Shown in pieces: positions 45,934 through 57,321 of a stretch of DNA of 64,000 nt. The stretch comes from Ectothiorhodospira lacustris (lineage in GTDB: Bacteria > Pseudomonadota > Gammaproteobacteria > Ectothiorhodospirales > Ectothiorhodospiraceae): contig NZ_JAJNQN010000015.1 in assembly GCF_022227845.1 (NCBI RefSeq), forward strand, positions 1 through 64,000, in the 5' to 3' direction. The translations under genes were made by a program, and so were the position numbers. Under the pieces are notes generated by a model. It worked only from the letters and a program-made list of their open reading frames with translations, was not told the origin of the DNA and searched no databases. Each line of letters begins with the position of its first letter. Positions within the stretch are counted from its first letter, which is position 1.

Positions 45934-47279
45934 CAGCTCTGTGCCTTGAGTTTCTTTTCCAGATAGTGGATGTCCGTGCCGCCGTTCTGGAAGGCCACGT
46001 CATTGATCAGATCCCGGTGCAGGGGGATGTTGGTCTTGATGCCCTCGATCACGATCTCCGCCAGGGCCCCGCGCATGCGCGACAGGGCGATCTCCCGGGT
46101 GGCCCCGTAGCTGATGAGCTTGCCGATCATGGAGTCGTAGTAGGGCGGCACCTTGTAGCCGTTATAGATGTGGGTATCCACGCGGATGCCCGGACCGCCG
46201 GGGGCGTGGTACTGGCTGATGGTGCCCGGGGAGGGCATGAAGGTGGTCGGGTCTTCCGCATTGATGCGGCATTCGATGGAATGGCCCTGTATCTTGACCT
46301 GATCCTGGGTGAAGCTCAGCGGTTCGCCGGCGGCCACGCGGATCTGCTCCCGTACGATGTCGATACCGGTCACCATCTCGGTCACCGGGTGTTCCACCTG
46401 CACGCGGGTGTTCATCTCGATGAAGAAGAACTCCCCGTCCTCGAACAGGAACTCGAAGGTGCCCGCGCCCCGGTAACCGATCCGACGGCAGGCGTCGGCG
46501 CAGCGTTCGCCGATGGTGTGACGCTGTTCCTCGGTGATGCCGGGGGCCGGGGCCTCCTCGATCACCTTCTGGTGGCGGCGCTGCATGGAGCAGTCCCGCT
46601 CCCCCAGGCTGACGGCGTTGCCGTGTTCGTCGGCGATCACCTGGATCTCCACGTGCCGGGGCCGTTCCAGGTACTTTTCCATGTAGACGGTGGGGTTGTT
46701 GAAGGCCGAGGCCGCCTCGTTGCGGGTCAGGGAGATGGCGTTGATGAGGGCACCGTCGGAGTGCACCACCCGCATGCCGCGGCCGCCGCCGCCGCCGGAG
46801 GCCTTGATGATGACCGGATATCCGATCTTGCGTGCCAGTTCCAGGTTGGCCTCCGGGTCTTCCCCGAGGGCGCCGCCGGAGCCGGGGACGCAGGGGACGC
46901 CGGCGGCGATCATGGCGTCCTTGGCGGAGACCTTGTCACCCATCAGGCGGATGGTCTCGGCCCGGGGGCCGATGAAGACGAAGCCGCTGGATTCCACCCG
47001 TTCGGCAAAGTCGGCGTTTTCCGACAGGAAGCCGTAGCCGGGGTGGATGGCCTCGGCATCGGTGACCTCGGCGGCGCTGATGATGGCGGGGATGTTGAGA
47101 TAGCTCTCGATGGAGCGGGCCGGGCCGATACACACCGACTCGTCCGCCAGACGCACGTGCTTGAGATCCCGGTCCGCGTCGGAATGCACCGCCACGGTCT
47201 TGATACCCATCTCGCGACAGGCCCGCAGGATCCGTAGGGCGATCTCACCCCGGTTGGCAATCAGTATCTTGTTGAACAT
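45933..47279 (-). CDS. accC: Biotin carboxylase subunit of acetyl-CoA carboxylase
   Basis: ATP-dependent carboxylation of the biotin on AccB, first step of fatty acid synthesis. 448 residues, as usual. N-terminus [23 protein letters not shown]-grasp glycine loop [29 protein letters not shown] and [16 protein letters not shown]. Twenty bases downstream of accB. Confidence 0.98.
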   Translation of the reverse strand: MFNKILIANRGEIALRILRACREMGIKTVAVHSDADRDLKHVRLADESVCIGPARSIESYLNIPAIISAAEVTDAEAIHPGYGFLSENADFAERVESSGFVFIGPRAETIRLMGDKVSAKDAMIAAGVPCVPGSGGALGEDPEANLELARKIGYPVIIKASGGGGGRGMRVVHSDGALINAISLTRNEAASAFNNPTVYMEKYLERPRHVEIQVIADEHGNAVSLGERDCSMQRRHQKVIEEAPAPGITEEQRHTIGERCADACRRIGYRGAGTFEFLFEDGEFFFIEMNTRVQVEHPVTEMVTGIDIVREQIRVAAGEPLSFTQDQVKIQGHSIECRINAEDPTTFMPSPGTISQYHAPGGPGIRVDTHIYNGYKVPPYYDSMIGKLISYGATREIALSRMRGALAEIVIEGIKTNIPLHRDLINDVAFQNGGTDIHYLEKKLKAQS

Positions 47280-47299
47280 GTGCTTGTTCGGCCCCGCGG

Positions 47300-47761
47300 T
47301 CAGTCAATGATGAACATGGGCTGGCCGTATTCCACCGGCTGTCCGTTTTCCACCAGGATGGCCTTGATCACGCCCGCCTTGTCGGCCTCGATCTGGTTGA
47401 GCATCTTCATGGCCTCGATGATGCACAGGGTATCACCGGCGTTCACCGACTGGCCCGCTTCCACAAAGGCGCGGGCGCCGGGGGTGGGGGCGCGGTAGAA
47501 GGTGCCCACCATGGGGGCGGTGACCTGGTGGCCGGAGGGCAGGGCGGCAGGCTTGTCTTCCACGGTGGCGGGCGTCGCCGGTGCGGCGGCGGGCGCGGCG
47601 CCGGGAACCATGTACTGTTGGGGCGGCATCATGAAGGCGGTGCCGCTGTTGGGGGCTGCCCGGGTAATGCGGACCGATTCTTCACCTTCCTGGATCTCGA
47701 TCTCGTTGATGCCGGATTCTTCCAGCAGTTCGATCAGTTTCTTGATTTTTCTGATATCCAT
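47300..47761 (-). CDS. accB: Biotin carboxyl carrier protein AccB
   Basis: Carries biotin between AccC and the carboxyltransferase. 153 residues: N-terminal [23 protein letters not shown], an Ala/Pro-rich linker ([13 protein letters not shown]) and a C-terminal biotinyl domain with the acceptor lysine in [14 protein letters not shown]. Biotinylated by BirA, encoded at 17 kb. Confidence 0.97.
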   Translation of the reverse strand: MDIRKIKKLIELLEESGINEIEIQEGEESVRITRAAPNSGTAFMMPPQQYMVPGAAPAAAPATPATVEDKPAALPSGHQVTAPMVGTFYRAPTPGARAFVEAGQSVNAGDTLCIIEAMKMLNQIEADKAGVIKAILVENGQPVEYGQPMFIID

Positions 47762-47767
47762 GGCGTC

Positions 47768-48211
47768 TCAGCTTCGGTTGGTCAGTTGCATGGCGGCCTG
47801 CAGCGCCAGCGCATACCCCTGGGGGCCCAGGCCGATGATGACACCGGCGGCCACGTCGGACAGGTAGGAGTGGTGGCGGAAGGACTCGCGGGCAAATGTG
47901 TTGGACAGATGAACTTCAATGAACGGAATGGCCACGCCCAGCAGGGCGTCGCGCAGGGCGATGCTGGTATGGGTATAGGCGCCCGGATTGATCAGGATGC
48001 AGTTCACGCCTTGATGGCGGGCGGCGTGGATGCGATCGATCAGGGCGTGCTCCGCGCTGGACTGGAAGGCGTCCAGGTCATGGCCGGCCTGCCGGGCCTG
48101 TTCGGTCAGTGCCTGAACGATGTCGTCCAGGGTCCGGTTGCCGTACACGCCGGGTTCACGGGTGCCGAGCAGGTTCAGGTTGGGACCGTTGAGCAGCAGG
48201 AACTGGGCCAT
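47768..48211 (-). CDS. aroQ: Type II 3-dehydroquinate dehydratase
   Basis: Third shikimate-pathway enzyme, 147 residues from ATG 48211 ([20 protein letters not shown]). Active-site Tyr in [49 protein letters not shown]. The frame is open upstream to 48298 without family sequence. First gene of aroQ-accB-accC-prmA, the standard order; accB follows after six bases. Confidence 0.97.
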   Translation of the reverse strand: MAQFLLLNGPNLNLLGTREPGVYGNRTLDDIVQALTEQARQAGHDLDAFQSSAEHALIDRIHAARHQGVNCILINPGAYTHTSIALRDALLGVAIPFIEVHLSNTFARESFRHHSYLSDVAAGVIIGLGPQGYALALQAAMQLTNRS

Positions 48212-48525
48212 GGGCTTCACAACATCGCGAGGACTGGAAAATGCCGGGCCTTGCGGGGTGAAACCGCGGTCAGACGCAGGAAAGGTGAATACCCCCAAGG
48301 TGCAAGGGATTGTGCCTCAAGGGTGGGGTGGTGTCCAGGGTTTGAACCGAATTATGGGTTTTTTGCCGAAGTTTACGGCATGTTCTAATAATTTTCCGAG
48401 AGGTTTTGTGGGATGCTTCGCCGCCTGACTCTCATGCATCTTGATGGCGATGCCCCCCTCATCCCCGGCCCTTCTCCCCCAGGGGGAGAAGGGAGTGTCT
48501 GTGGCTGAACCTGGGTTCGTTCACG
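48212..48525. other. Intergenic region upstream of aroQ with repeat hairpin
   Basis: 314 bases. Contains a perfect 12-base palindrome CCCTTCTCCCCC/GGGGGAGAAGGG (48468-48492, one-base centre) preceded by CCCCCCTCATCCCCGG, a variant of the CCCTCACCCC repeat family. It probably also holds the aroQ-accBC promoter, which I could not define. Confidence 0.5.
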
Positions 48526-49095
48526 TTAAAGCAGCGGCTTCAACTCTCGCTCCAGCGTCGCCCGGGTCAGTTCACCTGCATGGATATACCGGATTCGCCC
48601 CTCTCGGTCCAGCAGCACACTGTAGGGCAGGCTGCCGAAGCGGTTGCCGTAGCGGCGTGCCACCTCCATGGCAGTGTCCTCACCGATCAGCACCGGGAAA
48701 TTCACCATATAGGTATCCATGAAGTCCTGCACCGCCTGGTGTTCGTCGATGGCCACGGCCACGATGGTGAAACCGGCGGCCTCATGGTCTTCCTGCATTT
48801 CCACGAAGGTGGGTATCTCCTTGCGACAGGGCGGGCACCAGGTGGCCCAGAAGTTGACCAGCACCACCTGATTATCCCATTCGGCGATGGTGCGCTCCCG
48901 GCCCTGCATGTCGGGCAGGGTAAAGTCGGGGCGCTGTTGACCCAGCATCCCGGACCCGGTGAGTTCGCCGTCGGCTTGCTTGCCGGAGGAGAACAGGCTG
49001 AAACCGAAGCCGGCCGCGGTGCCGGAGATCAGGGCGAGCGCCAGCAGGACCGGTAGCAGATAACGGCGCGAAGGACCGGATTGTGGTGATGACAT
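48526..49095 (-). CDS. TlpA-family membrane-anchored thiol:disulfide oxidoreductase
   Basis: 189 residues. N-terminal membrane anchor (YLLPVLLALALISGTAAGFGF) and a periplasmic thioredoxin fold with VNFWATWCPPCRKEIP (Cys87, Cys90) and the cis-proline region FGSLPYSVLLD. Likely a reductant for cytochrome c maturation or other periplasmic thiols, fed by DsbD, whose gene ends two bases upstream. Confidence 0.92.
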   Translation of the reverse strand: MSSPQSGPSRRYLLPVLLALALISGTAAGFGFSLFSSGKQADGELTGSGMLGQQRPDFTLPDMQGRERTIAEWDNQVVLVNFWATWCPPCRKEIPTFVEMQEDHEAAGFTIVAVAIDEHQAVQDFMDTYMVNFPVLIGEDTAMEVARRYGNRFGSLPYSVLLDREGRIRYIHAGELTRATLERELKPLL

Positions 49096-49097
49096 GC

Positions 49098-50900
49098 TCA
49101 GGATCTCCCCAGGGCGCGGAGCAGATGGTCGGTGAACTGACGGGCGTTCATGTAGCCTACCACCCGTTCATGGGCTAACTCCTGTCCCTGCCCATCATAG
49201 AAGACCAGGGCCGGTGGTCCGAACAGGTTGAAGGCCTGCATCAGTTGCCGGTGATCGCCGGTATTGGCGGTGACGTCGGCCTTGAGCAGGCGCACCCCGG
49301 ACAGGGCCTGGGCCACGTCGCCGTCCTGGAAGGTGGTGCGTTTCATGCGCACGCAGTCCACACACCAGTCGGCATAGAAGTCCAGCATCACCGGCTGACT
49401 CAGTTCCCGGGCCTGGGCCAGCTCCCGTTCCAGGTCCGCCAGACTGTCCACCGGGCGAAACGGCAGTTCGGCCTGGACCGTTGCCGAGGTGCCGGTGGTG
49501 ATGCCGCTCAAGGGCCGCAGTATGTCCCGACCGCCGGAGGCGGCACCGATCATGACCAAGATCCCGTAGATCAGGATCACCAGACCCAGCCCCTTCCACA
49601 GCACCCGCCAGCCGCCGGCGTTCTCGGGCAGGGATCTCACCGCGCCCATGTAGACGGCGGAAACGATGAGCAGGGTGGCCCACAGGAACAGGGCGACCTG
49701 GGCGGGCACCACCCGCTCCAGCAGCCAGATGCCCATGGCCAGCAGCAGCACGCCGAACACGGCCTTGACCGTATCCATCCAGGCGCCGGCCCGGGGCAGC
49801 AACTTGCCGGCGGAGGTGCCGATGATGAGTAGCGGCAGGCCCATGCCCATGCTCAGGGAGAACAGGGCCAGACCGCCGAGCACCGCATCACCGGTCTGGC
49901 TGATGTAGATCAGGGCCCCCACCAGAGGGGCGGTGACGCAGGGGCCGACGATCAGGGCCGAGAGAAAGCCCATGATGGCGGCGCCGATGAGGGTCCCTCT
50001 CTGCTGTTTGCCGGACAGGGCGGACAGGCGAGTCTGGATGCCGGAGGGCATCTGCAGCTCATAAAAGCCGAACATGGCCAGGGCCAGGGCGACGAAGACG
50101 GCCACGAAGCCGCCGATGATCCAGGGGTTCTGGAAGGCCGCCTGGAGGTTGGCCCCCGCCAGGCCGGCGATCACCCCGGCCACGGTGTAGGTCAGCGCCA
50201 TGGCCAGGACGAAAACCAGGGAGATGAAGAAGGCCTTGCGGGTGGTGAGATCCTTCTGGCCCACGATGATGTTGGACAGGATGGGGATCATGGGTAAGAC
50301 GCAGGGGGTAAAGGTCAGCAACAGGCCGAAACCGAAGAACACCAGAGCCACCAGCCAGATGCGTCCATCCGCCAACTGGGCGGCGATGCGGTCCTGTTCC
50401 GTCACGGGCGGGCCGTCTGCCGCAGGCCGGGGTTCCAGGGCCTGGGGGCCGCGGATGTCGGTGAGATCCAGGCTGACGGTCTGGAAATGGGGGGGGTAGC
50501 ACACCCCGATGTCGGCACAGCCCTGGGAGCGGGCCTTGAGGGTCAGCGTGTCAGGGGCATCCTCGCCGCGCAGGAGGGGGATGTGGATGCGGATGTCATA
50601 TCGGTAGGTTTCCACCTGGCCGAAGAATTCGTCTTCCTTGATGACGCCGGCGGGGCGGCGGGGCTCGCCCAGTTCGATGCCCTCGGTCTGCGACTCGAGC
50701 CGGAACTGGGCGCCGTAGAGGTAGTAGCCCTCGGCGATGCGCCAGTGGGCCACCGCCGTGTCTTCATCTTCCAGATAGGCATCGAAGGCGAAGGCCTTGT
50801 CCGGAGGCAGGAGTTCGTCCCCCATGCCGAACTGGGCGAGAGCGGGGAGGGCCGGCAGCAGCAGTGCCAGCAGCAGGAATCGCAGTGAGCGTCGCATCAT
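49098..50900 (-). CDS. dsbD: Thiol:disulfide interchange protein DsbD
   Basis: Moves electrons from cytosolic thioredoxin to the periplasm. 600 residues: signal peptide, N-terminal DsbD-alpha domain with Cys pair in SQGCADIGVCYPP, eight-helix membrane core with TFTPCVLPMIPILS and IVGPCVTAPLVGALIY, and C-terminal thioredoxin domain with DFYADWCVDCVRMK. Overlaps cutA by four bases. Confidence 0.96.
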   Translation of the reverse strand: MMRRSLRFLLLALLLPALPALAQFGMGDELLPPDKAFAFDAYLEDEDTAVAHWRIAEGYYLYGAQFRLESQTEGIELGEPRRPAGVIKEDEFFGQVETYRYDIRIHIPLLRGEDAPDTLTLKARSQGCADIGVCYPPHFQTVSLDLTDIRGPQALEPRPAADGPPVTEQDRIAAQLADGRIWLVALVFFGFGLLLTFTPCVLPMIPILSNIIVGQKDLTTRKAFFISLVFVLAMALTYTVAGVIAGLAGANLQAAFQNPWIIGGFVAVFVALALAMFGFYELQMPSGIQTRLSALSGKQQRGTLIGAAIMGFLSALIVGPCVTAPLVGALIYISQTGDAVLGGLALFSLSMGMGLPLLIIGTSAGKLLPRAGAWMDTVKAVFGVLLLAMGIWLLERVVPAQVALFLWATLLIVSAVYMGAVRSLPENAGGWRVLWKGLGLVILIYGILVMIGAASGGRDILRPLSGITTGTSATVQAELPFRPVDSLADLERELAQARELSQPVMLDFYADWCVDCVRMKRTTFQDGDVAQALSGVRLLKADVTANTGDHRQLMQAFNLFGPPALVFYDGQGQELAHERVVGYMNARQFTDHLLRALGRS

Positions 50901-51217
50901 GAGTCGGTGTTGTCGTCTATCCAGCGCAGGTAGCCTTCCAGGCCGTGGGTGATTGGAACCGCGATGATCTCCGGAAGTTCATAGGGGTGCAGGGCCTGGA
51001 TGGTCCTTTGCAGGGTGTCGAAGCCGTCGGCGCGGGACTTGATGAGCAGAATATGTTCGGCGTCTTCCTGGATTTCGCCTTCCCAGACATAGACGGAGGT
51101 GGCCGCCGGCAGGATGCTGACGCAGGCGGCCAGGCGTCGCCTGACCAACTCGCCGGCAAGCTCACGGGCGCGGACGGGGTCGTTGAGGGTGGTGAGGATC
51201 AATAGTTTGTCGCTCAT
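50897..51217 (-). CDS. cutA: Divalent cation tolerance protein CutA
   Basis: Small trimeric PII-like protein of 106 residues. Conserved ACVSILPAATSVYVWEGEIQED, LLIKSRADGFD and HPYELPEIIAVPI. Historically linked to copper tolerance; true function unsettled. Overlaps dsbD (ATGA), the common cutA-dsbD pairing. Confidence 0.95.
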   Translation of the reverse strand: MSDKLLILTTLNDPVRARELAGELVRRRLAACVSILPAATSVYVWEGEIQEDAEHILLIKSRADGFDTLQRTIQALHPYELPEIIAVPITHGLEGYLRWIDDNTDS

Positions 51218-51298
51218 GGGTGGCCCTTTTCAGATCGGAAAAATGTTCGGATCGGAAGATGCATCGGTCCTCCCTTCTCCCCCGACCCCCGCACATCA

Positions 51299-52081
51299 TC
51301 AGGGCAAGACCACCACCGCCGTCAACCCGGCCCGCAGCCCGAGCGCTTCCGGTGGTGAAAACACCACCTCCAGCCTGAAGCGGGGCAAGGACTCGTTCAC
51401 TGGCTCCAGTCCCAGTCCCAGCACGCGCCCGGCGAGGGGCCGATCCCCCACACGTACCTCCACCTCCGTGCCGGGCGAGAGCCTGTCAAGCAGAGCGGCC
51501 TCCACGTCTGCCACCGCCAGCATGCGCCCATCCGCCGCCAGAGTCACCAGCGGCTGTACCCGCAGGGCGTTGTGTACCACTTGGCCGGGGGCAACATGCC
51601 GGGCGATCACCCGGGCGTCCATGGGGGCCGTCACCCGGGCATGTTCCAGATCCAGCCGCACCCGGGTCAGGGCCGCCTGCGCCGCCTGATGTTCCGCCTC
51701 GGCCATGCGCTGGGCAATCTCGGCCAGGGCCAGTTCCCGCTCAGAGATGAGGGTGCGGTCGTACATCTCCCGGGTTCGCTCGTGCTCCCGGCGGGCTTCG
51801 TCCCGGGCCAGTCGCAGCCGGTGCTCCTGGGCGCGGGCCTGTTGTTCCTCCGCCTGCAGGGCGCGGGTGTCCATCTCCACCAGGGGTTGGCCCTGTCGCA
51901 CCCGGTCCCCCGGGTTTACCAGCACTTTGGTGACGGTGCCGGAGATGGGAGTGCCCAGTTCCAGGCGGTCGGCCCAGGCCAGTCGGGCGGGGACCTCCTC
52001 GGCCTGGAGTGCCGGTGCCGTGACCGTCAGCGCCAGCAGGAATAAGATGACCAGGCTGGGGCGAGTCTTGGAACGCATCAC
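51299..52081 (-). CDS. Periplasmic adaptor subunit (HlyD/RND type)
   Basis: 260 residues. Signal peptide (LVILFLLALTVTAPALQA), lipoyl half GTPISGTVTKVLVNPGDRVRQGQPLVEMD, helical hairpin rich in Glu/Arg/Ala, second lipoyl half ARVTAPMDARVIARHVAPGQ and a barrel domain. It is short because the membrane-proximal domain is reduced. It overlaps the outer-membrane factor gene by four bases, but no pump gene follows; cutA is 81 bases downstream. Confidence 0.85.
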   Translation of the reverse strand: MMRSKTRPSLVILFLLALTVTAPALQAEEVPARLAWADRLELGTPISGTVTKVLVNPGDRVRQGQPLVEMDTRALQAEEQQARAQEHRLRLARDEARREHERTREMYDRTLISERELALAEIAQRMAEAEHQAAQAALTRVRLDLEHARVTAPMDARVIARHVAPGQVVHNALRVQPLVTLAADGRMLAVADVEAALLDRLSPGTEVEVRVGDRPLAGRVLGLGLEPVNESLPRFRLEVVFSPPEALGLRAGLTAVVVLP

Positions 52082-53406
52082 GAATCATCCTCCTGCATGG
52101 CCGCGGGTGAAAATGGCCCCGGTGCCAGTGGGTCTGCCGTGGCCTGCCCGGTCAGGAGGGCCAGGCGTGCCCAGGCCAGGGCGAGCTGAAACTCCGTGCC
52201 GGCGGTGAACAGCATGGCCTCCGACTGCCGGGTCATGGCATCGCCCAGGTCCGTGGCCACTTCCATTTCATAGAGACTGCGGCTGCGATCCAGGTACAGG
52301 TCCCGGTAATCCGCCTGCACCCGAGCTTGTTCCCGCTGGATCTTGAGGCGCTGGATCTCCAGCCAGGTCTCCAACACCGCCTGGCGCAGGGACAGGTCGA
52401 AATCCTGCAGGCGGGCGCGGGCCTCATGCAGGCCGGCCTGTTCTCGGGCCGTGCGAGCACCCACCCGGCCCCCGTCGTAGAGGGGGATGTCCAGCACCAG
52501 CCCCAGGGCAAGGGGGTTGCGGTCGCCGCCGAACTCCCGCTGCCACCAGGCCGCCTGAGCCTCGGCGCTCAGGGTGGGCCTGCGCTCCGCCCGCTCCGCG
52601 CCCACCCGGGCCATGGCCGCCTCCACCGTCATGTGCAGGGCCTGGCGTCGAGGGTTGTGGTCCCGGGACAGTGTCCAGAGGATTTCGACATCCGGTAACT
52701 CCCGGTCGTTGCCCGCCAGGGCCGGGGTACGCAGACGCCCCGGTACCTGATCCGGCCGTCCCAGCAGGGCCGCCAGGCGCTGGCGGGCGATGCGTGTCTG
52801 CTGCCAGCTGGCCAGTCGCTGTAGTCGGGCTGCCTGGTATTGGCTTTCCTGTGCCATCAGGTTGATATCCGAGATCTGTCCCAGGCCATGGCGTTCCCGC
52901 AGGCGGTTGAGTTCCACGAAGGCCACCGCCATGGCCTCGTTGTCCCGGGTGTAGGTCAGGTCCGCCAGCAGTACCTCGAAGAAGCCCTGCATGATCCGCA
53001 GGCGATGATCGGCCAGGACATGATCCTGTTCCCGCTCCCGGGACAGCACGGCGGATTCGGCGGCCGCCAGGTGATGGCGGCTGCGACCGAAGTCGTGGAG
53101 GGTCTTGCGACCGTGGAGGATGGCCCGGGAGTCGTCATGATCCTGCATCGGTGCCAGGTCATTGGGTTCGACCCAACGTGGGTTGAGCTGCAGGCCCAGT
53201 GCCAGATCGTTGCGGCTTGCGGCCACCCGGTGCTCGGCCCGTGCGGTGTCAAGCTCGGCACGGGCCAGGGCGAGGCGGGGATGTGCCGGGTCGGCCAGGG
53301 CCAGGGCGTCCTCCAGGGTCAGGGGCGAGGGCAGGGGGGTATCGGCACCGGCTGCCGCGCCGGGGAGGCACAGCGCGATCAGCAGGGGCAGAATACGTCG
53401 GCTCAT
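52078..53406 (-). CDS. TolC-family outer membrane efflux protein
   Basis: 442 residues from ATG 53406 (signal peptide RRILPLLIALCLPGAAAGA). Two repeats of long alpha-helical hairpins and barrel segments, e.g. LTLEDALALADPAHPRLALARAEL, typical of outer membrane factors; C-terminal RLALLTGQATADPL. ATGA overlap with the upstream thioredoxin gene (53403) and with the adaptor (52081) makes a tight operon. The frame is open to 53496 but lacks a signal peptide there. Confidence 0.87.
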   Translation of the reverse strand: MSRRILPLLIALCLPGAAAGADTPLPSPLTLEDALALADPAHPRLALARAELDTARAEHRVAASRNDLALGLQLNPRWVEPNDLAPMQDHDDSRAILHGRKTLHDFGRSRHHLAAAESAVLSREREQDHVLADHRLRIMQGFFEVLLADLTYTRDNEAMAVAFVELNRLRERHGLGQISDINLMAQESQYQAARLQRLASWQQTRIARQRLAALLGRPDQVPGRLRTPALAGNDRELPDVEILWTLSRDHNPRRQALHMTVEAAMARVGAERAERRPTLSAEAQAAWWQREFGGDRNPLALGLVLDIPLYDGGRVGARTAREQAGLHEARARLQDFDLSLRQAVLETWLEIQRLKIQREQARVQADYRDLYLDRSRSLYEMEVATDLGDAMTRQSEAMLFTAGTEFQLALAWARLALLTGQATADPLAPGPFSPAAMQEDDS

Positions 53407-53966
53407 AGCCCCCGTGCCTGTTCCTGACGCTCGCGCCGGTAGCGGCTGAAGGGTTGCTCCCGATATTGTCCCTCGACCACGTATTCGCCGAACCAAAGGA
53501 ATTCCTCGGTCCCCGCGGTAGGGCCGGTCAGACGGGCAATGGGCCGGCCATTGAGGTCAAAGAACTGGAACACCGGTGTGGCCCGGACCCGGTTGTCCTG
53601 AAAGGCCCATTCCCTCTGGGTGGTGACATTGCCCTGGAAGTCCGTGATCTCGATGGCCCCTTCCACGTCCACCGCAAAGGCCGCGAAGTGCTCACGGTAA
53701 TAGTCCTGGACCTCGGGCTGGTTGAGCACGGTGTCCTTCATGCGGTGGCAGAAGGGGCACTCGTCCATCTCGAAGAAGATCAGCACCGCCTTCTTGCCTG
53801 CCCCCCGGGCGGTGTCCAGTTCTTCCTGGAAATCCCCGAAGGTGAACTGGAAGAAGTGCTCGTAAGGGTCTTTTTCCAACGCGCGCAGGGACAGGCTCCA
53901 CAGCAGCGTCAGCAGGCACAGGCCCGTGCCGAGCAATACCCTTGGCAGTGATCCGATAACGGGCAT
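53403..53966 (-). CDS. Periplasmic thioredoxin-fold protein (SoxW-like)
   Basis: 187 residues from ATG 53966, which has GGAGG six bases upstream. An N-terminal membrane/signal segment (VLLGTGLCLLTLLWSLSL) precedes a thioredoxin fold with active-site ECPFCHRMK (Cys70, Cys73), GKKAVLIFFEM before it and RATPVFQFFDLNGR (cis-Pro) after. First gene of the operon with the TolC-like and adaptor genes. Perhaps it keeps exported substrates or metal ligands reduced; inference only. Confidence 0.85.
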   Translation of the reverse strand: MPVIGSLPRVLLGTGLCLLTLLWSLSLRALEKDPYEHFFQFTFGDFQEELDTARGAGKKAVLIFFEMDECPFCHRMKDTVLNQPEVQDYYREHFAAFAVDVEGAIEITDFQGNVTTQREWAFQDNRVRATPVFQFFDLNGRPIARLTGPTAGTEEFLWFGEYVVEGQYREQPFSRYRRERQEQARGL

Positions 53967-54126
53967 GGCCGGCCTCCAGGCTTCATATTTCCAATTGAGA
54001 TAAGTCGATAACCTTGTTTTACCCAATCCCGGGGGTGGCTGGCAAGTGGGTGTTTCCAGACCGAGATCCCGAAGAACGAGAACGGTATGCCTTGAATTCA
54101 TGGGGGCGGGCCGCCAAAGTGACCCT

Positions 54127-54466
54127 TTGGATATTCTGAACAAGTCTTTTCCGCATCAGCGGGCATCCAGGGGCGCTCGGCGCTTGAACCCAGGGCCTCG
54201 CTCGTCATTCCCGCGCAAGCGGGAGTCTAGGTCAGGAAGCGGGCATGGCCTCGGAGTGGTCCACCGGCCGTCATTCCCGCACAGACGGGATCCAGGTGGT
54301 CAAGGCCGCGATGGATTCCGGGTGTCGTCATTCCCGCGCAAGCGGGAATCCAGTCGCGGGCTGGAAATTCTGGGCTCCCGCTTTCGCGGGAGTGACGGCA
54401 GGGGACGCTTGCGGTGGCGGCAGAGAACGCTTGCAGTGGCGGCAAAGTTGGCTTGTTCAGTGTTTG
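54127..54466. repeat. MITE-like repeat (copy B)
   Basis: Left end TTGGATATTCTGAACAAGTC (54127-54146), right end GGCTTGTTCAGTGTTTGC (54450-54467), inverted with respect to each other. Inside are hairpin cores CGTCATTCCCGCGCAAGCGGG, CGTCATTCCCGCACAGACGGG, and a third copy with CTCCCGCTTTCGCGGGAGTGACGG. It fills most of the 575-base gap between the thioredoxin-fold gene and fxsA; the remainder shows nothing recognisable. Confidence 0.75.
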
Positions 54467-54541
54467 CTTTTCATTTGTCGGTGCCTCCGATCATGGGTCG
54501 GTGTATCCGACGCTCATCCACCACACACGGATATCACCATC

Positions 54542-55057
54542 ATGCCTGTCTTTCCCATCCTGTTGTTGCTGTTCTTCACCATCCCCCTGATCGAGATCTT
54601 CGTGCTCATCAAGGTGGGCGGGATCATCGGTGTCTGGGCCACCGTCGGCCTGGTCATCCTCACCGCCGTGATCGGGGCCTACCTGCTCAAGCAGCAGGGC
54701 ATCGCCACCCTGACTCGGGTCCAGCGCACCATGGACCAGGGGCAGTTGCCGGCCCGGGAACTGGTGGAAGGATTCTTCCTGGTCATCGGCGGTGCCCTGC
54801 TGCTGACCCCCGGCTTCTTTACCGACGCCATCGGCTTTGCCTGCCTGATTCCCCTCACCCGTCAACTGCTGGCGGCCTGGATGATCCGGCGCGGGGTTTT
54901 CGCCGCCCATACCCATGTCCGTGCTCAGTACCAGGCCCAAGGCCGGCAGCCGCCGGGTCAGGAGCAGCGTGGGCGCACCATCGAGGGAGAATGGGAGCGG
55001 GAAGAGCCGGTGCGTCCCGAAGAGGAGCCTCCGGAGCACAAGCGGGGCCAAGAGTAA
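54542..55057 (+). CDS. fxsA: FxsA family membrane protein
   Basis: 171 residues with membrane helices (FPILLLLFFTIPLIEIFVLIK; VWATVGLVILTAVIGAYLL; VIGGALLLTPGFFTD) and a hydrophilic acidic tail. FxsA in E. coli reduces exclusion of phage T7 by F plasmids; its cellular role is unclear. The fxsA-groES order is conserved. ATG 54542 has only a weak ribosome-binding site. Confidence 0.9.
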   Translation: MPVFPILLLLFFTIPLIEIFVLIKVGGIIGVWATVGLVILTAVIGAYLLKQQGIATLTRVQRTMDQGQLPARELVEGFFLVIGGALLLTPGFFTDAIGFACLIPLTRQLLAAWMIRRGVFAAHTHVRAQYQAQGRQPPGQEQRGRTIEGEWEREEPVRPEEEPPEHKRGQE

Positions 55058-55070
55058 TTGCGCCTGCCCC

Positions 55071-55098
55071 TTGACATCCGGAAGTCCGCCCCTATTAT
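55071..55098 (+). promoter_or_regulatory. groESL promoter
   Basis: TTGACA (55071-55076), 16 bases, TATTAT (55093-55098): strong sigma-70 type. CTTGACA with CCCCTATTA (from 55089) also fits sigma-32, so dual control is possible. Confidence 0.75.
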
Positions 55099-55124
55099 TG
55101 GCACTCACCAAGGGGGAGTGCTAA
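55098..55124 (+). promoter_or_regulatory. CIRCE operator (HrcA binding site)
   Basis: TTGGCACTC, nine bases, GAGTGCTAA. One mismatch from the CIRCE consensus TTAGCACTC-N9-GAGTGCTAA. It starts at the last base of the -10 box, ideally placed for HrcA repression of groESL. hrcA itself is not in the window. Confidence 0.93.
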
Positions 55125-55187
55125 CAGCCCCTGGGATCAGACACAGTCACAGTCAATCCAAAACCTGCTTCTAAGGAGTCAAGGCCC

Positions 55188-55478
55188 ATGAATATCCGTC
55201 CATTGCATGATCGGGTGATCATCAAGCGCATGGAAGAAGAGCGCACCAGCCCCGGCGGCATCGTGATCCCCGACAGCGCTGCCGAGAAGCCGATCCGCGG
55301 CGAAGTGGTCGCCGTGGGTAAGGGCAAGAGCCTGGAGAATGGCGAAGTGCGCCCGCTGGACCTGAAGGTGGGTGACAAGGTGCTGTTCGGCAAGTACTCC
55401 GGTACCGAAGTCAAGGTGGACGGTCAGGAGCTCCTCGTCATGCGCGAGGAAGACGTGATGGCCGTCATCGAAGGCTGA
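55188..55478 (+). CDS. groES: Co-chaperonin GroES
   Basis: 96-residue lid of the GroEL folding chamber. [28 protein letters not shown] with the mobile loop, and [29 protein letters not shown] precedes the ATG. First gene of groESL under CIRCE and a heat-shock-compatible promoter. Confidence 0.98.
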   Translation: MNIRPLHDRVIIKRMEEERTSPGGIVIPDSAAEKPIRGEVVAVGKGKSLENGEVRPLDLKVGDKVLFGKYSGTEVKVDGQELLVMREEDVMAVIEG

Positions 55479-55481
55479 TAG

Positions 55482-57173
<1,692 letters not shown>

Positions 57174-57225
57174 GCCCTGCAGTCTGAAAAGACCGCAGTG
57201 AATGCCGTCTTTCCATGACGGCAAG

Positions 57226-57252
57226 CAAAGCCCCGCTTCGTGCGGGGCTTTG
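57226..57252 (+). terminator. Rho-independent terminator after groEL
   Basis: CAAAGCCCCGC/GCGGGGCTTTG with loop TTCGT, followed by a T-rich stretch TGTTT. Confidence 0.88.
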
Positions 57253-57321
57253 TGTTTAGGTTTAATATTGTTGCTGTGGCGTCGCCACGCTATCCGCCCC
57301 ATTTTCAGGAGAACACACGAT

